Part shown: piece by piece, positions 26,996-36,254 of the stretch | Position numbering within the stretch: position 1 is the stretch's first letter | Layout: each line of letters starts with the position of its first letter | NCBI GenBank assembly: GCA_041494805.1 | Contig: JBGQBN010000017.1 | Location: 4,638-68,637 of the forward strand | Source: JBGQBN01 sp041494805 | GTDB taxonomy: Bacteria > Acidobacteriota > Terriglobia > Terriglobales > Acidobacteriaceae | DNA: 64,000 bases | Direction: 5' to 3' | Made by a program: the position numbers and the translations under genes | The notes under the pieces: model-generated | The model's database searches: none | What the model saw: only the letters and a program-made list of their open reading frames with translations | Told to the model about the DNA's origin: nothing

Positions 26996-27859
26996 TCAGG
27001 CGTTGGTCCCGGCCAGCTGACCTTCTGGCATCCTTTTCACAACACCCTTCCAGCTGGGAAATCCCATCCGCGCCATAGTTTTCCCGGCGTATTGCTCAAT
27101 GAGTTCCAGCTGAGGTTCGGTAAACTTTTCCCGCCAGCCCATGACGGTGCCTTGGCGCACGAAGCGTCCTTCTTCGCGAGCGCTCTGATGTAGCTTTTGG
27201 GCTTGTTTCTCGCGGGCGCGCATTTTGTCGACGGTATTGTCCGCGATCGCCTCGGCTACTACTTCGCGGTCCGCTTGCAGGCCGAGGAAGTCCATAATGT
27301 GTTCCAGCTTTTCCTGGGTGTTGCGCCGCATGTCGGCAAATTGCACGACCAGCAGGTCGCCGCGCTTGGCCAAGGGAGAGTCGAGCCAGTTCGGCACGTG
27401 CTCTTGCCAGGGACCAAAGCCGTTGATGGTTCCTTTTAAGAATTGGTGGATGTATCCGTCAAAATCGGCCCACCAGACTAATCCCAGCTCATTTTCACGG
27501 GAGTACTGTGAAAGCAGCACGTCCCGGACGTCCCGGACCAGGTAGATGGCGCGCTTGTACGTTGGCCGGTAGAGTTCGTGGGTCTTGATCAGGCGGCCCT
27601 CGCCGGGCAGTAAGGGCAGGGCATCTTTGTGAATGCCGATCTCGGCGATGACCCGGTTCACGTTGTCAAAGCCGGCAGACTTCCCGGTAAGAATCTTGGT
27701 CAGAAGGAAGCGCAGCCAGGTGTTGCCCGATCTTGGGTAGGAGGCGACCATGACGTCATTGCGATCGATTCCGCGATGACGCAGCCAGATGAGTGGCGCG
27801 CGCAGCAGGGTTTTGGAAGCCTTGTGCCGTATCTTGCGATAGCCGGAGATGGGTTTCAT
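26996..27859 (-). CDS. PAPS-dependent sulfotransferase (copy 1)
   Basis: A 287-residue cytoplasmic sulfotransferase. The 5'-phosphosulfate loop is SYPRSGNTWLRF (about 40-51) and the 3'-phosphate motif is RDVRDVLLSQY (about 108-118); GWREKFTEP near the end matches the family C-terminus. It transfers sulfate from PAPS to a hydroxyl, here inferred to be a polysaccharide sugar or lipid-linked precursor. It is clearly paralogous to the copy at 38969-39874, sharing ASYPRSGNTWLRF, LIKTHE and YLVRDVRDV. It lies 21 bases after the priming transferase gene. Confidence 0.88.
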   Translation of the reverse strand: MKPISGYRKIRHKASKTLLRAPLIWLRHRGIDRNDVMVASYPRSGNTWLRFLLTKILTGKSAGFDNVNRVIAEIGIHKDALPLLPGEGRLIKTHELYRPTYKRAIYLVRDVRDVLLSQYSRENELGLVWWADFDGYIHQFLKGTINGFGPWQEHVPNWLDSPLAKRGDLLVVQFADMRRNTQEKLEHIMDFLGLQADREVVAEAIADNTVDKMRAREKQAQKLHQSAREEGRFVRQGTVMGWREKFTEPQLELIEQYAGKTMARMGFPSWKGVVKRMPEGQLAGTNA

Positions 27860-27880
27860 GTCGTTCAGAGGGTCCTCACT

Positions 27881-28663
27881 TCAACATGCGCCCGTGCCCC
27901 ACAGTACCGCGGGCAGGGTTGCCAACAGAATTCGGAGGTCCAGCAAAAGGTTGAACTTGAGGAGATATTCCATGTCGTGCGGCATTTGAGTGATCACGCT
28001 GGTGTTGTTTACGCGGTCGCGGATCTGCCACAGGCCGGTGATGCCGGGCCGCATCATGCAACGGACGCGGCGGACCTTGGGATAAGGCTGCATCATGTGC
28101 AACACCAGCGGGCGCGGGCCCACCAGGCTCATGTCGCCCTTCAGCACGTTGAATAGTTGTGGCAATTCGTCGATGCTGGTCTTGCGGATAAACGGCCCGA
28201 CGGCTGTGAGGCGGGGATCCTCTTTGAGCTTGATCAGAGTTCCGGTCTTCTCGATGGCCTGTACCTCGGATGCGTTAAAAATCTTGCTGTGGTCCATGTG
28301 CATGGAGCGGAACTTAAAGCACAGGAACTGGTTCTGGTCCAAACCCCAGCGCTTGCCCGTGTGCATGATCGCGCCCCGCGAGGTTAGGCGTACCGCCAGG
28401 GCCGTCAGCAGGAATACTGGGGAGAGAAGAACGATCAGGATGAGACTTCCGGCCACGTCCGTCAGCCTCTTGACGGCCAGCTGAAAGCGGATGGAAGGCC
28501 GCGCGAATCGTTCCATCAACTCGGCCTCGACACGGTCGAGGTCCTGCATCACCCAGCGATAACGTTCGCTTTCGATAACCGAGGCGGCGGAGTAGAAATA
28601 ATCCGGAAGAGATGCAGTGTCGGTTGCGCTTTCTACTGAACTCTTGATTGGTTCGAGTTCCAT
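27881..28663 (-). CDS. Priming sugar-phosphate transferase (WbaP/ExoY-type)
   Basis: A 260-residue bacterial sugar transferase that moves a sugar-1-phosphate to undecaprenyl phosphate to start a repeat unit. One membrane re-entrant helix (about 70-90, SLILIVLLSPVFLLTALAV) precedes the catalytic domain with FKFRSMHMD, TSIDELPQLFNV, GDMSLVGPRPL and PGITGLWQI, all diagnostic. It lacks the extra N-terminal helices of full WbaP/WcaJ, so it is of the short form. The in-frame ATG at 28663 gives a natural start; 19 further residues are possible upstream. The sugar may be galactose or glucose. Confidence 0.88.
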   Translation of the reverse strand: MELEPIKSSVESATDTASLPDYFYSAASVIESERYRWVMQDLDRVEAELMERFARPSIRFQLAVKRLTDVAGSLILIVLLSPVFLLTALAVRLTSRGAIMHTGKRWGLDQNQFLCFKFRSMHMDHSKIFNASEVQAIEKTGTLIKLKEDPRLTAVGPFIRKTSIDELPQLFNVLKGDMSLVGPRPLVLHMMQPYPKVRRVRCMMRPGITGLWQIRDRVNNTSVITQMPHDMEYLLKFNLLLDLRILLATLPAVLWGTGAC

Positions 28664-28759
28664 GATTGGATCGGTCCCTTGGTAACGAGTTTGTAATAAA
28701 CAGGCCGGATACTCCTTCACATTCCGGCCACAAGTTGTGCTGCTACTTTTGGCATGCGA

Positions 28760-29965
28760 TCAGGCAACGATGCGCGCTGGTTCTTCGGCCAGCAGTTGGC
28801 GCGCCAGCATCATGGCTCGCCCGATCGCCTGGTCCATGTCGTAATAGCGGTATTCACCGAGGCGGCCGCACACCAGCAGGCCCGGGATAGACTCAGCCCG
28901 CGCGCGATACTTTTTGTAAAGCTCCTGATTGTGCCGGTCCGGGAACGGATACTCCTGATGGTTGGAGTCCTCCGGACTGTAGGTGTACTCCCGAGTAAGC
29001 ACCGTGCCCTTGATTAGGGGCATCTCCTCGGGGGGCATCATGTGCTTCCATTCCAGAGTGCGGATGTGAGGGCCGTTAGTCGAATCGGGGTTGTTGACCT
29101 GGCCACATGGCTGTACGAAGCCCTTGTCCGGAAGGTAGGAATATTCCCGCCTCTGGCCGCGGTAGCGTAGCTTGCCGAGGTCGTGGCCGAAATATTCGTC
29201 AATCGGCCCGGTGAACACCAGCAACTCGCGCGCTTTGATCAGGTCCTGGTGCTTGAGGAAGTCAAAATTGAGCACCACGGGAATTCCAGCCAGGATGCTG
29301 CGGGTGAAGGCGGCGTAACCTTCGCGGGGAATGCCCTGGTACTTGTGGCGCATCAGGCGCGGCTCATCGTCTTCACGCACATCGAATCGCCTGGCCAGGT
29401 CGGCGGAGAGTTCCGCGGCGTGTACTCCCCACTGTTTCTCGCTGTAGCCCTTCACGAACCTGCGGTAGACGAGTTCGGGCATCATTGCCAATGACGCCTC
29501 TTCGAAGTTGCGGGGGACGCCGGTGAACGACGGTTTCCAGTTCTCGCCGATGGCTCGCCGTATGTAGCTGGCCGCGATGGGCCAGTTTTCAATCTTCCCG
29601 TCAACGTAAGACTTTACGATGGCTTCGTACTTGTAGAAGCTGGCGAAGCGGTTGACGAACTCCCAGATTTCTTCCGATCCAGTACGGAAATAGTGCGGGC
29701 CGTAGGTGTGGATGCGTACGCCGCTGGGATGCTTGTGATCGTGAACATTGCCGCCCAGGTGGGCGCGCCGCTCCAGCACGACTACGTCGCGTCCGGCGTC
29801 GGTCAGGAAGCGCGCAATCGTCGCCCCGGTCAGACCTGAGCCCACAATCACGTAATCCGCGCTCAATGGCGGAACGAACGTGGTGACCCGGGGTTCGGCC
29901 GGCGGTTTCAGGTCATGCTCGGCCTGCAGAAGCTCAAAAGAGTTAAGAGTTGGCTCGGTGCTCAT
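28760..29965 (-). CDS. glf: UDP-galactopyranose mutase
   Basis: A 401-residue FAD enzyme that makes UDP-galactofuranose from UDP-galactopyranose. Dinucleotide-binding YVIVGSGLTGATIARFL (about 34-50), then LERRAHLGGNVHD, TYGPHYFRT, WGVHAAELSADLARR and the C-terminal GRLGEYRYYDMDQAIGRA are the family's landmarks, with the substrate Arg/Tyr residues present. About 35 residues of extra N-terminal sequence precede the Rossmann fold. It implies that the EPS contains galactofuranose. UDP-galactose could come from galE at 12785-13765. Confidence 0.92.
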   Translation of the reverse strand: MSTEPTLNSFELLQAEHDLKPPAEPRVTTFVPPLSADYVIVGSGLTGATIARFLTDAGRDVVVLERRAHLGGNVHDHKHPSGVRIHTYGPHYFRTGSEEIWEFVNRFASFYKYEAIVKSYVDGKIENWPIAASYIRRAIGENWKPSFTGVPRNFEEASLAMMPELVYRRFVKGYSEKQWGVHAAELSADLARRFDVREDDEPRLMRHKYQGIPREGYAAFTRSILAGIPVVLNFDFLKHQDLIKARELLVFTGPIDEYFGHDLGKLRYRGQRREYSYLPDKGFVQPCGQVNNPDSTNGPHIRTLEWKHMMPPEEMPLIKGTVLTREYTYSPEDSNHQEYPFPDRHNQELYKKYRARAESIPGLLVCGRLGEYRYYDMDQAIGRAMMLARQLLAEEPARIVA

Positions 29966-30047
29966 TGGTCGAGAATGGGGCAGGGAAGCCGGCCCCAGCG
30001 CGGTTCGATTGCAGTCTTATGAGAAAGTCAGGAGAGTTCTGGGAACT

Positions 30048-31835
30048 TCAACGGAGCGACGATTTCTCCACCATGTAATTATCCAGCACCAGGCAGTCCA
30101 TCTCGCTCTTGGAAAACGTGTTGAACGCGTTGGCCGGAGTGGTGACGATGGGCTCGCCGCGCAGATTGAACGATGTGTTCAGGATGACGGGGACGCCGGT
30201 CGCCTGCCCGAAGCGTTCGATCAGTTTGTAGTAGCGCGGACTCTGGTCTTTGAAAACTGTCTGTAGCCGGCCGGTTCCGTCCACGTGCGTGATCGCCGGC
30301 AGGATGGCGTGGGCTTCAGGCCTCACTGGAACTACATACTGCATGTAGCGCGCCGGGTAGTGACTGGTGGCGTGTGGAAGCTCGAAGTATTTTTCCGCGC
30401 ATTCCGCCAGAACCGACGGCGCGAACGGACGATACGGTTCGCGAAACTTGATCTTGGCGTTGACGATGTCTTTCATCTCGGGGTTGCGCGGGTCGGCGAT
30501 GATGCTGCGGTTGCCGAGGGCGCGCGGTCCCCACTCGAACCGTCCCTGGTACCAGCCGATGACTTTGCCGCTTTGCAAACGCTCGACGACCTGATCGAGC
30601 ATCTGATCTTCGTTTTCGATCCGGCGGTGAGGAATGCTGTTGCCCTCGAGGAATGTACTGATTTCCGAAGCGCCATACTGGCGGCCCCAGTAAGCGTGAT
30701 CCATGCGGAAGTTACGCGGCTTGCCTAGCAGCGTGTTGTAGGCCCAGAGCGCCGCTCCCAGTGCGCCCCCGCCATCTCCGGCGGCCGGTTGTACGAAGAC
30801 CTGCTCGAACGGCGTCTCGCGAATAATGCGGCTGTTGGCCACGCTGTTCTGGGCCACGCCGCCGGCGATGCACAGGTTCTTCAGTCCGGTCGTCTGCTGC
30901 AGATTGCGCGCCATGCCGAGAATTAGTTCCTCGGTGACTTTCTGAATGCTGGCCGCGATGTCGGCATAGTGCTGATTCAGCTTGGCAATTTCCTTCACAT
31001 TCGACGGCGGATCGCCAAAGTATTTCGGGAAGCCGGTTGACTCGGTGAAGAAGTGCAGCTTGGTGGAACGCGGCTCGCCGAAGAGTTGTTCAAATTTCCG
31101 GCTGTAGGTCCTCTCGGTGGAATGGTGGAAGCTGAAGTAGTCCATATCCAGCGCAAAAGAGCCATCGGAATTCTGCTGGACCGTCTTCCAAACTTTGTCG
31201 ACGTAGCGCGGCTCGCCGTAGGGCGCCATGCCCATGACCTTGTACTCGCCTTCATTCACCTCGAAGCCGAGGAAGGCGGTGAACGCGCTATAGAGCAGGC
31301 CCAGGGAGTGCGGGAAGTCCATCTGCTTGAACAGACGGATATCGTTTCCCTTGCCGATGCCATAGGTGGCGGTGACCCACTCGCCGACGCCGTCCACGGT
31401 GAGGATGGCGGACTCGTCAAACGGAGAGCACAAATAGGCGCTGGCCGCGTGCGAAAGGTGGTGCTCGGAAAAGAGCACCTTGTCCTTCTTGATCCCGAGT
31501 TCACTCTCGAGCGTGCCGGCAACCCACAGCTTGTCGAGCACCCAGCTGATCATGGACTCGCGGAAAACCTTCCACGATTTCGGATAGGTCCCCAGCACCG
31601 TGGCCAGGATACGGTCCAGCTTGCGAAAAGGCTTTTCGAAGAAGACTACGTAGTCGAGGTCCGGGCCTTTGATCCCGCCCGCGTCGAGGCAATACTGGAT
31701 TGCCATCTTGGGGAAGCCGTAGTCGTGCTTAATGCGGGAGAAGCGTTCTTCTTCCGAGGCAGCTATGAGTTGTCCATCGCGCAGCAGCACGGCCGCTGCG
31801 TCATGGTAGTAACAGGAGATTCCTAGGATGTCCAC
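30048..31835 (-). CDS. NodU/SxtI-type O-carbamoyltransferase (copy 1)
   Basis: A 595-residue carbamoyltransferase with the Kae1-like metal site EHHLSHAA (H125, H129), D148 in LTVDGVGEW, and the C-terminal GWYQGRFEWGPRALGNRS plus ILNTSFNLRGEPI. The gene follows by four bases an SxtJ-like membrane protein and a DUF5989 gene, the same triad that accompanies carbamoyltransferases in many bacteria and in the cyanobacterial saxitoxin cluster (sxtI-sxtJ-sxtK). The small membrane proteins may tether the enzyme to lipid-linked sugar. The acceptor is inferred, not shown. Confidence 0.9.
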   Translation of the reverse strand: MDILGISCYYHDAAAVLLRDGQLIAASEEERFSRIKHDYGFPKMAIQYCLDAGGIKGPDLDYVVFFEKPFRKLDRILATVLGTYPKSWKVFRESMISWVLDKLWVAGTLESELGIKKDKVLFSEHHLSHAASAYLCSPFDESAILTVDGVGEWVTATYGIGKGNDIRLFKQMDFPHSLGLLYSAFTAFLGFEVNEGEYKVMGMAPYGEPRYVDKVWKTVQQNSDGSFALDMDYFSFHHSTERTYSRKFEQLFGEPRSTKLHFFTESTGFPKYFGDPPSNVKEIAKLNQHYADIAASIQKVTEELILGMARNLQQTTGLKNLCIAGGVAQNSVANSRIIRETPFEQVFVQPAAGDGGGALGAALWAYNTLLGKPRNFRMDHAYWGRQYGASEISTFLEGNSIPHRRIENEDQMLDQVVERLQSGKVIGWYQGRFEWGPRALGNRSIIADPRNPEMKDIVNAKIKFREPYRPFAPSVLAECAEKYFELPHATSHYPARYMQYVVPVRPEAHAILPAITHVDGTGRLQTVFKDQSPRYYKLIERFGQATGVPVILNTSFNLRGEPIVTTPANAFNTFSKSEMDCLVLDNYMVEKSSLR

Positions 31836-31839
31836 TGAT

Positions 31840-32079
31840 TCACTGCCTCTTGGCCCACTGCATGTCCATGGTTTCGTCCGGATGTTCCAGCCATTGGGTG
31901 GGACGCTTCTTAATCTTCAAAGGATCGGAAAAAATCCGCACCATAATGCCGAAGGGCAACAGCACGATCGCATACATGATCGTGAGCAGCACCCGGGCCT
32001 GGAAATTCCCGATCTTCTTGGCCAGGCGGGTCCAGGCTGCCCAGAAGTTCTTTAACCCTTGCCACACAGGATTCGACAT
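31840..32079 (-). CDS. SxtJ-family small membrane protein
   Basis: A 79-residue protein with one central helix (ARVLLTIMYAIVLLPFGIMVRIF, about 28-50) and a polar tail with DPLKIKKRPTQW and a final M-Q-W-A-K-R-Q. This pattern matches the C-terminal half of SxtJ proteins (P-x-G-x-x-M-R, then D-P-L, then a Trp-rich tail); the usual N-terminal helices are absent, so it is a short form. It sits between the DUF5989 gene and the carbamoyltransferase, ten and four bases away. Probably an accessory of carbamoyl transfer at the membrane; biochemical function is not known. Confidence 0.72.
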   Translation of the reverse strand: MSNPVWQGLKNFWAAWTRLAKKIGNFQARVLLTIMYAIVLLPFGIMVRIFSDPLKIKKRPTQWLEHPDETMDMQWAKRQ

Positions 32080-32088
32080 TCTTTCCCC

Positions 32089-32268
32089 TTAGAACAGCGT
32101 GTAGATGAACGGAGCGATTGCCGAGCTCTGCGCCAGCACCAGCACCACACCCAGAATCAGGATAATGGTGACAATCGGCAGCATCCACCAGCGCTTGTTG
32201 TTCCAGAAGAACGAGAGCAGTTCTCCCGCAATTCCGAAACGTCGTGCTGCAACATCAATCATGCCCAT
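32089..32268 (-). CDS. DUF5989 (SxtK-like) small membrane protein
   Basis: A 59-residue protein. It begins MGMIDVAARRFGIAGELL, has one strong helix (WWMLPIVTIILILGVVLVLA) and ends SSAIAPFIYTLF, which I recognise as the DUF5989 C-terminal signature. A strong AGGAGG lies five bases before the ATG, the best ribosome site in the neighbourhood. It opens the DUF5989-SxtJ-carbamoyltransferase triad. Function is unknown, but the linkage to carbamoyltransferases is widely conserved. Confidence 0.85.
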   Translation of the reverse strand: MGMIDVAARRFGIAGELLSFFWNNKRWWMLPIVTIILILGVVLVLAQSSAIAPFIYTLF

Positions 32269-32300
32269 AGACTCCTCCTAATGTCTAATTCCACAGGTAA

Positions 32301-33104
32301 CTAACCGTATAACAAATCCGAAGTGGGTGAAACGCCGTTGGTGTCGAACGAGCGTAACCCTAACAACTGGAGCGTCAGCAAGGTAACGTACGCCGGATTC
32401 AGGTACACGTAACGCCGCCACAGGCGGCGCGGTTCCATGCACAAGCGGAAGAACCATTCCATACCCATGTCCTGGATCCAACGGGGTGCCTGCCGGACCT
32501 CCCCTGCGATGAACGGAAATGCCGCGCCCACGGCCAAGGCCGGCATGGGCAGCAAATTGTGAAACTCATAAACGAAAACTTCCTGCCGGGGGCAGCCGAG
32601 GCCTACAAACACCATGGTAGCGCCGGAAGCCTTGATACGCTCTGCCAGCTGAATCTTCTCCTCGGGAGTAAGCCGCCTGAATTTCGACGGCTCCATGCCG
32701 GCGATGATCAGGTTGGGATACTTGTTCCGGAGGTGCCTGCGCATACCGTCGAGGATGGAGGGCGTGGCGCCGTAGAAGAATACCGGCAATCCCTCCTGGG
32801 CAGCGCGTTCGCAGAGATACAAAGTCAGATTGGGCCCGTAGCAGCGGTCACGGAGCGGCGCCTTGTATAGCAGGTTCAGGGCCCAGCGTACGGGCTGTCC
32901 ATCGGGCAACACCACGCTCAGATTGTTCAGACGATGCTTGTGCTCGCGGTCGAGCGCGCCCGTCATCAGGCCGTGGACAGCCAGCGCCGAGATAGAGGCG
33001 GCACGGCCTTCCCGCGCGGCGCGGATCACGTAGTCAATGGCACCGTCGTAGTCGATGACGTCTACCAGAATGCCGAGTACGTTCTTTTTCCCGGTATGAA
33101 TCAT
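32301..33104 (-). CDS. WecG/TagA/CpsF-family glycosyltransferase (GT26)
   Basis: A 267-residue transferase that adds the second sugar (often N-acetylmannosamine or its uronate, or glucose) to the lipid-linked first sugar. The family core is present: VVLPDGQPVRWAL with the catalytic Asp, FYGATPSILDGM, and MVFVGLGCPRQEVFV. An amphipathic basic C-terminus (RRLWRRYVYLNPAYV) should dock to the membrane. Its ATG overlaps the epimerase stop (ATGA). About 33 bases separate it from the DUF5989 gene. Confidence 0.88.
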   Translation of the reverse strand: MIHTGKKNVLGILVDVIDYDGAIDYVIRAAREGRAASISALAVHGLMTGALDREHKHRLNNLSVVLPDGQPVRWALNLLYKAPLRDRCYGPNLTLYLCERAAQEGLPVFFYGATPSILDGMRRHLRNKYPNLIIAGMEPSKFRRLTPEEKIQLAERIKASGATMVFVGLGCPRQEVFVYEFHNLLPMPALAVGAAFPFIAGEVRQAPRWIQDMGMEWFFRLCMEPRRLWRRYVYLNPAYVTLLTLQLLGLRSFDTNGVSPTSDLLYG

Positions 33105-34171
33105 GCGATCTTTTTCCAGCGGTCGAGGTTCATTTCGTAGATTTCCTGCAGGATTGCTGGAACGTCATAGTTGTGCCGCCAGGACGGGTAGTGCTGTTGA
33201 AAGCGCGAGACATCGCTGATCCACCAGATGTGATCCCCCTGCCGGTTCTGCTCCACGTACTGGGAGTGAAGTTTCTTGCCGCTGATCCGCTCGCACAAGT
33301 CGATGGCCTCGATCATCGAACAGTTGCTATAGCGGCCGCCGCCCATGTTGTAAACCTCGCCCGAGCGCGGGCTCTTGAAGAACTCGTCGAAGGCGCGGAT
33401 CAGATCGTTGCTGTGGATGTTGTCGCGCACCTGTTTGCACTTGTAACCGAAAATTGTGTACGGAGTTCCGGTCACGGCGCACTTCATCAGGTAAGCCAGA
33501 AAACCATGGAGCTGAGTGCCGGAGTGGTTGGGGCCGGTCAAACACCCGCCACGGAAGCAGGCCGTGCGCATTCCGAAGTAGCGTCCGTACTCCTGTACCA
33601 GCACGTCTGCGGCTACTTTGGAAGCGCCGAACAAGCTGTGCATGGTGTGGTCGATCGACATGGTTTCGGGAATGCCGTTGACATACGCGTGATCGGGGTC
33701 GATTTCCCAGCGAGTTTCGAGCTCCACCAGCGGCAGAAAGTTTGGGGTGTCACCGTAAACCTTGTTAGTGGAGACGAAAATGAAAGTGGCATCGGGAGCG
33801 AATTGCCGCGTGGCCTCGAGCAACACCAGTGTGCCCTGCGCGTTCACCGTGAAGTCGACCATCGGATTGCGCGCGGCCCAATCGTGCGAAGGCTGGGCGG
33901 CGGTGTGCACGATCAGCTTGATGTCTTTGCCATGACGTTCGAAAATTCTGGAGATTTCCATCTGGTTACGGATATCGACGTCGTGGTGGGTGTAGGACTT
34001 GATCTCCCGCTTCAGGCGGTCTCTCACCCAAGCGGTTGATGCCTCTTCGCCGAAAAACTCTTTGCGCATGCCGTTGTCGATGCCGGTGACGTCCATGCCT
34101 TTTTCGGTGAAGTAGGCCACGGTCTCTGATCCCACCAGGCCAGCCGATCCGGTAATGATGGCAACGCTCAT
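33101..34171 (-). CDS. NAD-dependent sugar-nucleotide epimerase (CDP-tyvelose/paratose 2-epimerase-like)
   Basis: A 356-residue extended short-chain dehydrogenase. Cofactor motif TGSAGLVGSE (8-17), then VHTAAQPSHDWA, FVSTNKVYGD, a long insertion before the catalytic Lys (GASKVAAD, without the usual Tyr three residues before) and CFRGGCLTGPNHSG, IHSNDLIRAF. The AAQPSHDWA and CLTGPNHSG segments are those of CDP-paratose 2-epimerases. The genes for making CDP-paratose are not in the window, so a UDP- or GDP-sugar substrate is also possible. It lies between a glycosyltransferase and WecG-type gene in the EPS block. Confidence 0.8.
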   Translation of the reverse strand: MSVAIITGSAGLVGSETVAYFTEKGMDVTGIDNGMRKEFFGEEASTAWVRDRLKREIKSYTHHDVDIRNQMEISRIFERHGKDIKLIVHTAAQPSHDWAARNPMVDFTVNAQGTLVLLEATRQFAPDATFIFVSTNKVYGDTPNFLPLVELETRWEIDPDHAYVNGIPETMSIDHTMHSLFGASKVAADVLVQEYGRYFGMRTACFRGGCLTGPNHSGTQLHGFLAYLMKCAVTGTPYTIFGYKCKQVRDNIHSNDLIRAFDEFFKSPRSGEVYNMGGGRYSNCSMIEAIDLCERISGKKLHSQYVEQNRQGDHIWWISDVSRFQQHYPSWRHNYDVPAILQEIYEMNLDRWKKIA

Positions 34172-34196
34172 AGATGATTTGTTCCTGAGGTGTTCG

Positions 34197-35417
34197 CTAA
34201 CTGCGGGAGAGACTCAAGTCCAGCTCAGCGTCTACTGCAATCTCAGCGGCCTGGGGGGCGCCAGCGCGCCGGTAAATATCCATCAACAGCGGATAGTTTT
34301 TCTCTGCCGTGTACTTGGCCTCGTACTCCTGCCGGGCTGCTTTTCCCATGCTTCGCATCGCTTCTACCTGGGACCACGCCCAAGTCACTTTGCGGGCCAA
34401 GTCCGCGGAATTTCCGGCAGTGAAGTGGAGGCCGGTGCGGCCGTCTTCGACCAGTTCCTGCATACCACCGAGCCGCGAGCAGATCACCGGGACGCCGCAG
34501 GCAAATGCCTCGGCGATGCCCATGGGGAAATTTTCGTAGCACTGACTCGGCGCCACCAGGAACCGGGCGGACTTGATCATGTCCTGCGTTTGCCGGCGTG
34601 GCAGACGGCCATGAAAAGTGACGCTGGTGAGCTTGAGCTCGACGGCCATTGTCCGCAGTGAAGCGAGGAGCGGACCATCGCCTACAATCGAAAGCGGGAT
34701 GTCGCTGTGCAACTGCTTCCACGCGGTCAGAAGCGTGTCCAGACCTTTTTCCTCGGACAGCCGGCCAACGAAAATAGCGTAGGAACCTTCCTCAGTGCGC
34801 TCGCCAGGATCGGGGTCCGCGAAGTTGGGTTTTACGCAAATCTTTTCCGCGGGTATACCGTGGGCGATGAATTTCTGACGCGAAAACTCGGAAAGGGCGA
34901 TATACAAATCTGGCCGCGCCTGCCGCTGCCGCTGCACTGTGATCATGAGAGCCACCGTAGCCGTGGCTGGCCGTGACTCGCGAAAGCAGCCGTGGCGAAT
35001 ACCGCTCAACACAGTGTGGTCGGCGCATTCTTCGCAGACCTTGCCGTCACGAAAGAAGTTGGCCGCTGGGCAGAACAGCCGGTAATTGTGCAGCGTTTGT
35101 ACCACAGGAACGCCGGCTTCCCGGCAAGCTGCGAACACCGACGGCGACATCATCATGAAAGTGTTGTGAACATGTACGACGTCCGGTTGCTGGTCGCGAA
35201 GCATGCGGACTAGAGCGTCCTTGGTGTCGGTGGACCAGGCAATATTCTTCACCAGAGCTAACTGTCGTACTCCGGTGTAGCTCTCGGCTTCAAAGTTGCT
35301 GCGGCAATACGTCAGCACTTGGTGGCCAGCGCGCTCAAGCAGCTCGCGCTCCTGCTCAAAAACCACTTCTTCGCCGCCTGGTATCTGATAGCGATTATGA
35401 ACCAGCAGGATTTTCAT
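34197..35417 (-). CDS. GT4-family glycosyltransferase
   Basis: A 406-residue retaining GT-B enzyme. It opens MKILLVHNRYQIPGGEEVVF, with the glycine loop near the N-terminus; the C-terminal donor-binding part contains FVGRLSEEKGLDTLL, VGDGPLL and the E-x7-E motif in SQCYENFPMGIAEAFACG. The start at 35417 is the natural start of the fold; the frame extends upstream but into the deacetylase gene. It is the only clear processive-side GT4 in the locus, so the repeat unit may be short or other transferases lie elsewhere. Donor and acceptor are unknown. Confidence 0.88.
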   Translation of the reverse strand: MKILLVHNRYQIPGGEEVVFEQERELLERAGHQVLTYCRSNFEAESYTGVRQLALVKNIAWSTDTKDALVRMLRDQQPDVVHVHNTFMMMSPSVFAACREAGVPVVQTLHNYRLFCPAANFFRDGKVCEECADHTVLSGIRHGCFRESRPATATVALMITVQRQRQARPDLYIALSEFSRQKFIAHGIPAEKICVKPNFADPDPGERTEEGSYAIFVGRLSEEKGLDTLLTAWKQLHSDIPLSIVGDGPLLASLRTMAVELKLTSVTFHGRLPRRQTQDMIKSARFLVAPSQCYENFPMGIAEAFACGVPVICSRLGGMQELVEDGRTGLHFTAGNSADLARKVTWAWSQVEAMRSMGKAARQEYEAKYTAEKNYPLLMDIYRRAGAPQAAEIAVDAELDLSLSRS

Positions 35418-35434
35418 GGTTGGTCTGGGCAGTG

Positions 35435-36187
35435 CTAGTTCGTGTGATTTGCGAGGTACTGCACGAGATCGCCGTTGTTCAGATAGAGGACGTCTTCGCG
35501 TCGGCAGACATAGTCCAGCATTTCCGGCATCTGGTTCCACAATCCGAGCTGATCGATCTCCCAGGAATGACCCCAGAGGTGCCAGATTCCGCCCTCCTCG
35601 AGGACCCGATCGAAAAGTTTCTTGCCGATTGCGATCCAGTCATCGTCGAAGCTTAGCCGCGTCACGTAGTCATAGAGGCGGCCGACATTGCGCGAGCGCG
35701 CAATGTTCCGCAGGTACTCGGTGCGGGTGTGGGGATAGACCTGGGTGCTGGTGGGCAAATCGTATGGGCCGTATTTCGTCTCCGTCGCGAGCAGGCGCAC
35801 CGTCCGCGCGCCATCATAGCCGGCTTTCTTGAGCGCCTCGACGACCTGTCCGGTGTACCTTCCGCGGGGATAACAAAACATGCCTACACGCTTGCCCAGC
35901 GTATCTTCGAGCATGGCTTTGCAGGTGGTCACAACGTAATCCACCTTCTGCGCGGGAATCTGCGACAAGATTTCGTGTCCGATGGTGTGTCCGCCAATTT
36001 CGAAACCCTCGGCGGTCAAAGAGCGCAGGTCGTCTTGACTCAACGAGGGATTGCCGTTGAATGGCTCGATGGGGACATAGAACGTTCCACGCATATCGCG
36101 GGAGCGGAGCAGGTCGGCGATTCGGAGATCGCGGATGTCGCCGTCGTCCCAGCTGGTCGTGACGATTTTGAGTTTCTTCTGGCTCAC
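35435..36187 (-). CDS. Polysaccharide deacetylase (NodB homology domain, CE4)
   Basis: A 250-residue enzyme with no signal peptide. The NodB motifs are TTSWDDGD (catalytic Asp pair) near residue 13, GGHTIGHE (H-x3-H metal ligands) near 65, CYPRGRYTG near 103 and a late LWGHSWE with the motif-5 His. It removes N- or O-acetyl groups, possibly from a lipid-linked precursor since it appears cytoplasmic. It sits 17 bases before the GT4 gene. Confidence 0.85.
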   Translation of the reverse strand: MSQKKLKIVTTSWDDGDIRDLRIADLLRSRDMRGTFYVPIEPFNGNPSLSQDDLRSLTAEGFEIGGHTIGHEILSQIPAQKVDYVVTTCKAMLEDTLGKRVGMFCYPRGRYTGQVVEALKKAGYDGARTVRLLATETKYGPYDLPTSTQVYPHTRTEYLRNIARSRNVGRLYDYVTRLSFDDDWIAIGKKLFDRVLEEGGIWHLWGHSWEIDQLGLWNQMPEMLDYVCRREDVLYLNNGDLVQYLANHTN

Positions 36188-36254
36188 TGCGGTGTGTGAC
36201 CGGCCGAGCTTTGCTGATGGACAGCCGGGGCGGCTGTCCCAAACGTGGATCTTG

